The notes under the pieces were generated by a model. It searched no databases and was not told the DNA's origin. It saw only the letters and a program-made list of their open reading frames with translations. From Lachnospiraceae bacterium UBA3401 (lineage in GTDB: Bacteria; Bacillota; Clostridia; Lachnospirales; Lachnospiraceae): DNA of 32,710 nucleotides. This document shows positions 7,801 through 14,601 of this stretch, piece after piece. The stretch is from the NCBI GenBank assembly GCA_002358575.1, contig DEPD01000152.1, positions 1 to 32,710 of the forward strand. The letters are read 5' to 3'. Positions within the stretch are counted from its first letter, which is position 1, and each line of letters opens with the position of its first letter. The position numbers were made by a program, and so were the translations under genes.

Positions 7801-9088
7801 ATGTCATTCCCGCAAAAGGTCAAATCCACGCTCTTTTCTGCTTCCGCCTTCATTCAGCAACGGGCAAAACTCCTTCCGGAAACCTTCCGCCACATCCTCC
7901 AGCAGTTTAACCTCCATTTTCCGACAAAAGGGCTTATGGGCAGGTATTCCCTCATTGCCGCAGACGACTGCGAATTTAACATTGCACGCAACCCTCAGGA
8001 CCCTTCCCACCTTCTATCCCACAAGCGGCAAGTCAAAAAGGGGCTTCAACTCCCTCCATGCCGTTTCGCTCTATGACCTGCTTTCCAAGAGGCATTTGGA
8101 TGTCATTGTTCAGCCGGGCAGGCTCAAAAACAAATTCGCCGCCCTCTGCTAGCTGATTGACCGCTATCTTTATGGCGGAGACCCAATCTTCGTGGCGGAC
8201 AGGGGCTTTGCCAGCTATAATGTCTTTGCCCATGCCCTTGACAAAGGCTGTTTCTTCGTCATCCGCGCCAAGGATCTCAACCTAAAGCGCCTCCTTGCAG
8301 TTGACTGCCTGACTAGTACACCGTTTCTTTAATCCTCGTATACAAAGTGCCTAATATTTGTATCAGTGCAAGGCGGAGGAACAAGGCGATGCGGTGGAAT
8401 CGTTGACTGACGACAACGCGGCAATGATGCAAATAGCGAGTGCTTGGTATATGAGGAATTAAAAACGGTGTACTAAATAGACCGGTAGGCGGAGGTGATC
8501 CTTCCCCGGTCAAATGCCAGGAAGAAAAGACTGCACCCGGAATGGGAACCCTGTACTGCTATATATGCAAAGCGGTCCCCTTTGACTTTATCACGGACAG
8601 ACGCCCAAAGTATCACATGCATCTGCAGCGTGGTCTGTTTCCAGATAGCGCAAGGGGGGCTATGAGAACATCATTACTAATCTCCCCCCAGATAAGTTTT
8701 CCATGGAGCAGGTCAAGTACATTTACCATTTCCGCTGGGGCAAGGAAACTTCCTTCCGTGACTTGAAGCATACCATCGGAACCGCAAACTTTCATTCCAA
8801 GTCTCCAAAATACATTGAGTTTGAGATCTTCTGCCGGATGACCCTGTATAACTTTTGCACCATTATAATTCTGGATGTTCCCATAAAAAAGGAACAGAGC
8901 AAATGGGCGTATCAGGTCAACCTGTCCATGGCAATAAAAATATGCTTTGCATTCCTTTCCGACCATATAGGGCTGAAAATATAAATGACCTGATCAGCCG
9001 TTATATCCTGCCGATCAGACCAGACAGAACCTATGCCCGCCAGCCAAGATTCCAAGCACCAGCCAGTTTCGCCTACCGTTTCGTGTAA
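7801..9088 (+). pseudogene. IS4-family transposase, broken
   Basis: AAGGAGGT precedes an ATG at 7801 that reads MSFPQKVKSTLF... to about 8010, where a frameshift moves sense to PTSGKSKRGFNSLHAVSLYDLLS. An in-frame TAG at 8150-8152 stands where CAG (Gln) is expected, then sense resumes (LIDRYLYGGDPIFVADRGFA), carrying the second catalytic Asp in VADRG. A MITE interrupts it at 8314-8475, another shift follows near 8545, and the C-terminal part (8703-8984) contains YHFRWGKETSFRDLK, the Y-(2)-R-(3)-E-(6)-K signature of IS4 transposases. The last residues are in yet another frame, ending at 9088. At least four separate lesions make it inactive. Confidence 0.85.
8314..8475. mobile_element. 162-bp MITE, copy A (inside the transposase pseudogene)
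   Basis: Begins TAGTACACCG and ends CGGTGTACTA. The two ends are imperfect inverted repeats for about 50 bases, each with an AGTGCTTG-type block inward of the tip. It has no coding capacity. Its near-twin is at 10090-10251, also 162 bp. A TA at each tip suggests a TA target as in IS630/mariner-type MITEs (inference). It splits the IS4 transposase frame, so it arrived after the IS. Confidence 0.8.
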
Positions 9089-9328
9089 AGCGCAATTGCC
9101 ACTAACAGGATATCATTTTTGAGGCAGATATGCAATCTGTCTGTTTGTTATACCCAAAAACTTCCCATTCACTAAATATCCGTTTATAGAGCTTTTGACA
9201 ACTGACAGTATCCTCTTAGCATCCCAGCACAGACTGATTTATGGCAGAAACCCTTTGATAGGTCTTGCTTAACTTAATGACATTAGCCGTGAATAGTAAC
9301 CACAATTCTGAAAAGAGAGGAAATAAAA

Positions 9329-9377
9329 CTTGTGCCGTCTTAGCCGCATAGCTCCTCTCTGCGTTCGTGCGTATAAT
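9329..9377 (-). repeat. Dispersed ~50-nt repeat, copy 1
   Basis: On the minus strand it reads GCACGAACGCAGAGAGGAGC followed by TATGCGGCTAAGACGGCACA. It aligns along its length with 16128-16177 in the same orientation. It lies just left of parS site 2. Its hairpin core GCGGCTAAGACGGC is imperfect here. Confidence 0.6.
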
Positions 9378-9384
9378 AGCTAAA

Positions 9385-9400
9385 TGTTTCACGTGAAACA
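9385..9400. promoter_or_regulatory. parS: parS site 2 (perfect consensus)
   Basis: TGTTTCACGTGAAACA, a perfect 16-bp parS. The palindrome extends to 26 bp (9380-9405) with CTAAA/TTTAG arms. It lies in a non-coding gap between the IS remnant and the DUF402 gene. Confidence 0.95.
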
Positions 9401-9472
9401 TTTAGTTTGATTTCTTTTCTAATCTCTAAATATTCCTATAAAATAGTTAGAAACTATAAAAAAGAAAAATAT

Positions 9473-10021
9473 CTAACACATCTTAGAATCTGTTCTCAAA
9501 AGTTCAACCATTTCTTGTATATAAAACTGAAAATTCTGAATATTTGATAATAATCCCTTTTGTAATTTCTGAGCTGTTGTTATGGCCTTATTATATTGCA
9601 TTTCAGTGATATCGCCTACTTTCAGTGCTTGTTGTAACTCATCAAGATCATCCACTATAATATTTCCATCTGGATAAACAATTAAATCCAAATACAAATC
9701 ATAGAAATACGGAACTCCATCTTCATCATATCCTTGCGAATCAATCATATCTATATAACAAACTTTAAAATAATAGTTATTATCCATCATTACTGTAATA
9801 CAGTAAAGCTCATTACTTGGCAGAATTGACAACCAATGATAACCATTATCACATACTACTACATCATTATCATTGTCTTTCCATATTTGCTGTTCTGATA
9901 CTGTATTTATATTTAACAATCCAAGATATCCCTTTATTTGCGGTATATCTACTTGCTTTCCAACTCTATTTTTGGAAATAATACATTTCCATTCATCATA
10001 TGTTAAACGACATTTATACAT
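9473..10021 (-). CDS. DUF402 domain protein
   Basis: 182 residues from the ATG at 10021, chosen because AAAGGAA lies at a proper distance and because the longer frame to 10120 only gains sequence from the MITE. The segment with YFYDLYLDLIVYPDGNII and DDLDELQQALKVG (roughly residues 105-140) is the DUF402 signature, with the clustered acidic residues that bind metal in the family. Characterised relatives include Bacillus nucleoside tri- and diphosphatase Ntdp; whether this one has that activity is unknown. It is the only intact gene in the decayed strip between parA and the response regulator, flanked by parS sites 2 and 3 and by MITE copy B upstream, so its original promoter may have been displaced. 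Confidence 0.75.
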   Translation of the reverse strand: MYKCRLTYDEWKCIISKNRVGKQVDIPQIKGYLGLLNINTVSEQQIWKDNDNDVVVCDNGYHWLSILPSNELYCITVMMDNNYYFKVCYIDMIDSQGYDEDGVPYFYDLYLDLIVYPDGNIIVDDLDELQQALKVGDITEMQYNKAITTAQKLQKGLLSNIQNFQFYIQEMVELLRTDSKMC

Positions 10022-10089
10022 AAAAATATTCCTTTCATTCCTTATTACAAATACCTTTTTATTACTATTCACAGCATAGGAATTGCTCC

Positions 10090-10251
10090 TAGTACACCGT
10101 TTTTTAATCCTCGTATACAAAGTGCTTGATATTTGTATCAGTGCAAGGCGGAGGAAGGAGGCAATGCGGTGGCATCATTGACTGACGACAACGCGGCAAT
10201 GATGCAAATAGCGAGTGCTTGGTATATAAAGAATTAAAAAACGGTATACTA
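10090..10251. mobile_element. 162-bp MITE, copy B
   Basis: Same length and, by eye, about nine in ten bases identical to copy A at 8314-8475. TAGTACACCGTTTTTTAAT at the left mirrors ATTAAAAAACGGTATACTA at the right, differing at one base, and the pairing continues imperfectly for about 50 bases. It lies 68 bp upstream of the DUF402 start. No ORF of its own. Confidence 0.85.
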
Positions 10252-10442
10252 GTAGTGATTCAGAACAATATTAAAAAAATTGCTCCTCATTTTTCAATTA
10301 TAGTATCACGAAATGCACATGATTGCACATTCCTGACCACCCATAAAAAGTAACTTTTTTATAATCTTTAATGCTTAATACAGCCATTTTTTATTTGTAA
10401 AAAAGTGAACTGTTAATTCAACAAATAGAAAAACTCAATTTA

Positions 10443-10458
10443 TGTTTCACGTGAAACA
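10443..10458. promoter_or_regulatory. parS: parS site 3 (perfect consensus)
   Basis: TGTTTCACGTGAAACA, a perfect 16-bp parS flanked by ATT-rich sequence, about 1.06 kb from site 2 and 3.7 kb from site 1. Clustered parS near oriC is the usual arrangement for ParB loading. Confidence 0.95.
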
Positions 10459-10520
10459 TTTTTTATGCACACGGGCACCCAAAGGAAGAATGCCTGCAAA
10501 GCTGACGGGTGGCTGATGCG

Positions 10521-10548
10521 CGAGTAGGGAGAAAATCTCCCCTACTCG
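10521..10548. other. Strong stem-loop downstream of the response regulator
   Basis: CGAGTAGGGAGA and TCTCCCCTACTCG pair around an AAA loop with one extra C. It lies 110 bases beyond the regulator stop codon, so it may mark the 3' end of the leftward mnmE-to-regulator transcript. Neither strand has a proper T-tract after it, so it is not a standard intrinsic terminator. Confidence 0.5.
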
Positions 10549-10657
10549 ATTTAAAGAACTGTTCAGAAATTATCTATGACAATGACTTGTCTAAATGCCC
10601 ATCTGCAACATCAGAAAATCTTGACATAGCCTGCAAATGCATCTTTATAAAACAGAT

Positions 10658-11302
10658 TTACTCATGCACACTAACCAAGCCATTTCTAATACAAAAAACA
10701 GCCGCCTGTGTGCGATCATAACAATCTATTTTACGAAAAACACTGCAAAGATGATTTTTTACAGTACGTTCACTGATAGATAAGTTTACTGCAATATCTT
10801 TATTAGAAAAACCTTTGGCTACTAATTTTAGCACTTCCACCTCTCTGTTTGACAGCTCATTTAACTTTTCTCGATCCAAATCTTTTGCAATCAATCTGGA
10901 ATTGAGCAGTGGAATCAAACTAGGCTGTATAAATCGCTCTCCTTGATACACAGAGCGGATTGCGCGAATTAATTCTCTTGCACCAGAATCTTTTAAAATA
11001 TATCCCTCCACTCCCATATCTAGTACTTTAATAAGATATTCAATTTCATTATGCACAGTGAGAACTAATACTTTGGGACGATTTTTTCTATTGTTTAATA
11101 TCTTTAGCGTCTCAATTCCATCCATGTCTGGCATATTCATATCCAGAAGAATTACATCCGACTTTGCTTTTCTAAATTTTTCCACACAGTCTTTTCCATT
11201 ATCTGCCTCTTCTACTACTCGAATTTCTTCATCAAACTCAATTAATTTTATCAAACCTTCTCGTACCATTTTATGATCTTCTACAATCATTACACGAATC
11301 AT
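10658..11302 (-). CDS. NarL/LuxR-type response regulator
   Basis: 214 residues. The receiver domain (1-120) has acidic pocket E8-D9, phospho-acceptor D54 in VILLDMNMP, T82 and K104, so it can be phosphorylated. The C-terminal LuxR HTH (about 146-208) contains LSNREVEVLKLVAKGFSNKDIA and ISERTVKNHL. It is the partner of the histidine kinase whose gene overlaps it by 32 bases. The pair is appended to the mnmE-mnmG-rsmG operon. Target genes cannot be read from the sequence. Confidence 0.93.
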   Translation of the reverse strand: MIRVMIVEDHKMVREGLIKLIEFDEEIRVVEEADNGKDCVEKFRKAKSDVILLDMNMPDMDGIETLKILNNRKNRPKVLVLTVHNEIEYLIKVLDMGVEGYILKDSGARELIRAIRSVYQGERFIQPSLIPLLNSRLIAKDLDREKLNELSNREVEVLKLVAKGFSNKDIAVNLSISERTVKNHLCSVFRKIDCYDRTQAAVFCIRNGLVSVHE

Positions 11303-11942
11303 TTTCTTTCTTCCTCTCTCCCACTGGTATTTTAATCTGAATCATAGTACCTGAAACGTTTGAATCAATTTTTATCTTTCCAGAAAGAGCTGCAATACGC
11401 TCATACATAAACTGTAATCCAAAATGATTTGTAGTAGTTTCCTGGACAAAACCAACTCCATCATCACAAATTTTAATTCTTATATGGTTGTCTAAATTTT
11501 TTATTATCACTTTAATCGTTTTTGCATTGGAATGTTTGACAATATTTTGACATCCTTCACAGACAATTCGGTAGACAGATATCGCCATCAATCCATCAAA
11601 GGGATCAATTCTATCAATATCAAAAGAAATTGTTAAATCTGCTTGTATTTTTAATAATTTATTTTTTAAGCGCTCCCATGCCATATCCCATCCAATATCA
11701 TCCAAGATAAGGGGACGCAAATCATAGATAGCGTCCCTCATCTCACCAATAATATTTTTAATCTGATGACGTGCAGTGATAACTTCAAGCCTTGCCTGTA
11801 TCACATCTTGTTCTAGATATAAAAGAACTAATTCTAGCTGTTGCGATAAATAAACCATATCCTGAACTGTAGTATCATGCAACGCTTCTGCAATTCTTTT
11901 CCGTTCCGTTTCCTGCAACAATAAAATATCTTTTTTATTCAT
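11271..11942 (-). CDS. Soluble sensor histidine kinase (DegS/NarL type)
   Basis: 223 residues, short for a kinase: no membrane segment and no separate sensor domain. The phospho-acceptor H22 lies in ERKRIAEALHD, the motif of the HisKA_3 group. The dimerisation helices run to about residue 85, then a HATPase_c domain with CQNIVKHSNA (N box), CDDGVGF (G1) and HFGLQFMYERI (G2). It should phosphorylate the overlapping response regulator. With only a dimerisation and catalytic core it must sense an intracellular signal or a partner protein, like Bacillus DegS. It starts 12 bases after rsmG stops, so it is co-transcribed with the tRNA/rRNA modification genes. Confidence 0.9.
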   Translation of the reverse strand: MNKKDILLLQETERKRIAEALHDTTVQDMVYLSQQLELVLLYLEQDVIQARLEVITARHQIKNIIGEMRDAIYDLRPLILDDIGWDMAWERLKNKLLKIQADLTISFDIDRIDPFDGLMAISVYRIVCEGCQNIVKHSNAKTIKVIIKNLDNHIRIKICDDGVGFVQETTTNHFGLQFMYERIAALSGKIKIDSNVSGTMIQIKIPVGERKKENDSCNDCRRS

Positions 11943-11954
11943 ATAAATTATACC

Positions 11955-12683
11955 TTATAATGGTTCCTTCGAGGGAAGCCCCGCCTTTCGTGGATACTTT
12001 TTCGGTGTATTTTGAACTTTTTTTATCATTAATAGATTTCTGTAAATATCAGAATTTGGCAAGAGAAATACTTTCTTAACAGATACTTCCCCACCTAGAA
12101 TCTGAATTGCATTTTGTGCCATTTGTATCTCCTCTGTAACTTTTTCAGATTTATAGGAAATAAAATATCCTCCAACTTTTACATAAGGCAAACAATACTC
12201 TGATAAAATAGAAAGATTTGCAACTGCACGTGAAACACAGATATCAAATGTTTCACGTAGCACTCCAGTCTTAGCAAAATCCTCAGCACGTCCATGAATC
12301 GCTTCTATTTCTTGCAATCCCAATTCAGTAATAACTGCATTTAAAAAGTTAACACGCTTTCCAAGGGAATCCAACAAAGTAATCTTTAAGTTTGGAAAAG
12401 CAATCTTTAATGGAATCCCTGGAAATCCCGCCCCTGTACCGATATCTATCACATGATATTCCTTGGTACAATCAACTGCTTTACACAGAGAAATACTATC
12501 GATAAAATGTTTTGTACACACAGCTTCAAATTCTGTAATTGCGGTTAAATTCATAAAACTATTCCACTCTACCAACAATTCATAGTATTTTATAAACTGA
12601 TGCAATTGTTTTTCATTCAATTCAATACCAAACTTGAAAGCATCTTCCTTTAATTTTGTCAACTGACTCTGAGTCCAGCTCAT
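11955..12683 (-). CDS. rsmG: 16S rRNA (guanine527-N7)-methyltransferase RsmG
   Basis: 242 residues, the family's usual length. RsmG methylates G527 of 16S rRNA using S-adenosylmethionine; loss gives low-level streptomycin resistance. The SAM-binding loop is VIDIGTGAGFPGIPL (about 71-85), followed by LLDSLGKRVNFL and the conserved VSRAVA segment. Its ATG overlaps the mnmG stop by four bases (ATGA), so translation is coupled. Its coding DNA contains an inverted pair of parS halves at 12227-12258. Confidence 0.96.
   Translation of the reverse strand: MSWTQSQLTKLKEDAFKFGIELNEKQLHQFIKYYELLVEWNSFMNLTAITEFEAVCTKHFIDSISLCKAVDCTKEYHVIDIGTGAGFPGIPLKIAFPNLKITLLDSLGKRVNFLNAVITELGLQEIEAIHGRAEDFAKTGVLRETFDICVSRAVANLSILSEYCLPYVKVGGYFISYKSEKVTEEIQMAQNAIQILGGEVSVKKVFLLPNSDIYRNLLMIKKVQNTPKKYPRKAGLPSKEPL
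12227..12258. repeat. Split parS-like inverted repeat inside rsmG
   Basis: CACGTGAAACA (12227-12237) and TGTTTCACGT (12249-12258) form a perfect 10-bp inverted repeat with an 11-base spacer. Each is an exact part of the parS consensus but neither is a full site. They encode the conserved RETFDICVSRA stretch of RsmG, so chance under codon constraint is possible. Confidence 0.4.
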
Positions 12684-14584
12684 AAATTTTCCCTTTCCAG
12701 ATAAACTAACAACACAGAAATATCTGCAGGAGAGACACCACTAATTCTTGATGCTTGTCCCACTGATATAGGTTTAACTTTTTGTAATTTTTGCCTTGCT
12801 TCAAGCCGCAGATTATTAATCGCATTATAATCAATATCCGAAGCGATTTTTTTTCTTTCCAATTTTTTAAATTGTTCCACCTGTTTTTTCTGACGTTTTA
12901 TATAGCCATCATACTTTAGATTAATATTAATCTGTTCAATAATCGCTTCACTTAATTTTGGTCTGTCTGTATCAATCTCCGCTATCGCCTCATAGGAAAG
13001 TTCTGGTCGGCTGATTAATTCTGCAAGAGACGCCGCTGTCTTTAATCCATTGCTTCCCTTGCGCTCCAAAAATTCCTGTATTTCCTTATTCGCACCAACC
13101 TTTTTATTCTGCAATCGCAATATTTCTGCTTCTATTATCTTCTCTTTCTCACAGACAAAATCATACTGCTCCTTAGAAATCAATCCAACCTCATAACCAA
13201 TTTTTCGCAGTCTTAAATCTGCATTGTCCTGACGAAGAAGCAATCGATATTCTGCACGGGAAGTCATCATTCGATATGGTTCAAGATTTTCTTTTGTCAC
13301 CAAATCATCAATCAACACACCAATATAAGCCTGTGAGCGATCCAACACAATCTGTTCTCTTCCCTTGATAAAAAGACTTGCATTAATTCCAGCAATCAAT
13401 CCTTGCGCGGCCGCTTCCTCATATCCGCTACTCCCATTAAATTGACCAGCACTAAACAAGCCCAAAATCCGTTTCAATTCCAATGTTGGATACAACTGAT
13501 CAGGTCTAATACAATCATACTCTATCGCATAAGCATTCTTGACAATTTTGCAATGTTCCAATCCAGGAACCGTCCGATACATTGCCAACTGCACATCTTC
13601 TGGCAAAGAAGAACTCATACCGCTCACATACATTTCATTTGTGTGAAGTCCCTCCGGCTCAATAAAAACCTGATGCCTCTCTTTCTCTGCAAAACGCACC
13701 ACCTTATCTTCAATCGACGGACAATATCGCGGACCGGTTCCTTCAATCACCCCCGCATAAATAGGCGAGCGATCAAGATTTGCCCGAATAATCTCATGTG
13801 TGTTCTCATTTGTATACGTAAGCCAACATGACACTTGATCAATCTGTACCTTCTCAGGATCGGTAGAAAAAGAAAATGGAACAATTCGCTCATCTCCAAA
13901 TTGCTCTTCCATTTTGCTGTAATCAATAGAACGTCCATCCATTCTTGCCGGCGTGCCTGTCTTAAAACGACACAATTCAATTCCCAGCTCCTTTAAACTG
14001 TCCGTCAAATAATTTGCAGCTTGAAGTCCATTTGGTCCAGTATGTGTAATCGCTTCCCCACACAGACAACGCGCTTTTAGGTAAGTACCTGTACAGAGGA
14101 TCACCGCACTGGCCTCATAAACAGCACCCGTATAAGTCTTCACTCCTGTAATTCTTTTTTCATACAATTTATCATTTTGTGTTAATGATTCTGTCAAAAG
14201 CGCCACAACTTCCGCCTGTTTGATAGTCAAATGCGCTTGATTTTCAAGCACCTTACGCATCTCCCTAGAATAGTCTGCCTTATCGGCCTGTGCTCGAAGC
14301 GAATGAACTGCTGGACCTTTTGATACATTTAACATTTTCGATTGAATAAAGGTTTTATCAATATTTTTTCCCATTTCTCCACCAAGCGCATCCAATTCCC
14401 TCACCAAATGCCCCTTGGAAGAACCACCAATATTTGGATTGCAGGGCATCAGCGCAATACTATCCACACTGACTGTAAAGATTACTGTCTCTAATCCCAT
14501 TCTCGCACAGGCAAGTGCTGCCTCGCACCCTGCATGTCCTGCACCAACCACACAAACATCCACTTTTTCTCGGATTCCCTTCAT
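12680..14584 (-). CDS. mnmG: tRNA modification enzyme MnmG (GidA)
   Basis: 634 residues, typical length. With MnmE it installs the carboxymethylaminomethyl group on U34 of tRNAs, using FAD, NADH and methylene-tetrahydrofolate. The FAD-binding motif VVGAGHAGCEAA is at 12-23, followed by MPCNPNIGGSSKGHLVRE (about 47-64), the GidA signature. The C-terminal helical MnmE-binding domain ends with SGVSPADISVLLVYL. It lies 17 bases after mnmE and overlaps rsmG by four bases. Confidence 0.97.
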   Translation of the reverse strand: MKGIREKVDVCVVGAGHAGCEAALACARMGLETVIFTVSVDSIALMPCNPNIGGSSKGHLVRELDALGGEMGKNIDKTFIQSKMLNVSKGPAVHSLRAQADKADYSREMRKVLENQAHLTIKQAEVVALLTESLTQNDKLYEKRITGVKTYTGAVYEASAVILCTGTYLKARCLCGEAITHTGPNGLQAANYLTDSLKELGIELCRFKTGTPARMDGRSIDYSKMEEQFGDERIVPFSFSTDPEKVQIDQVSCWLTYTNENTHEIIRANLDRSPIYAGVIEGTGPRYCPSIEDKVVRFAEKERHQVFIEPEGLHTNEMYVSGMSSSLPEDVQLAMYRTVPGLEHCKIVKNAYAIEYDCIRPDQLYPTLELKRILGLFSAGQFNGSSGYEEAAAQGLIAGINASLFIKGREQIVLDRSQAYIGVLIDDLVTKENLEPYRMMTSRAEYRLLLRQDNADLRLRKIGYEVGLISKEQYDFVCEKEKIIEAEILRLQNKKVGANKEIQEFLERKGSNGLKTAASLAELISRPELSYEAIAEIDTDRPKLSEAIIEQININLKYDGYIKRQKKQVEQFKKLERKKIASDIDYNAINNLRLEARQKLQKVKPISVGQASRISGVSPADISVLLVYLERENL

Positions 14585-14601
14585 TGTTTCAACCTCTCTT
14601 T

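Larger units (their letters stand above)
7672..9280 (+). mobile_element. IS4-family element remnant
   Basis: TCATTAAGTTAAGC at 7672-7685 recurs inverted as GCTTAACTTAATGA at 9267-9280, enclosing a decayed transposase gene. These are the best candidate terminal repeats. Further out, GTTACTAT (7637-7644) and ATAGTAAC (9293-9300) also match inversely, so the true ends may lie a little outside. No clean target duplication is visible, as expected of an old copy. A 162-bp MITE has jumped into it. Confidence 0.6.
9089..9472. other. Intergenic gap between IS remnant and DUF402 gene
   Basis: Contains the IS right end (9267-9280), one copy of a dispersed ~50-nt repeat (9329-9377) and parS site 2. A 61-codon minus-strand frame whose start lies inside parS (MFHVKH...) is not a gene. 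A weak hairpin ATAGTT-AGA-AACTAT (9444-9458) with A/T flanks may be a poor terminator for the DUF402 gene. Confidence 0.5.
10252..10657. other. Intergenic gap with parS 3 and a hairpin
   Basis: AT-rich up to 10440, then parS site 3, then a GC-richer segment (10465-10550) with CACCC...GGGTG arms and a strong stem-loop. No ORF with a Shine-Dalgarno is seen. Confidence 0.5.

Noticed and set aside
9216..9401. 61-codon minus-strand ORF starting in parS (MFHVKH...)
   Set aside because: The start codon is a by-product of the parS palindrome; it has no Shine-Dalgarno and crosses the IS end.
10465..10550. Riboswitch downstream of parS 3
   Set aside because: It has stem-forming arms but no match to a known class and no gene in the right direction directly after it.
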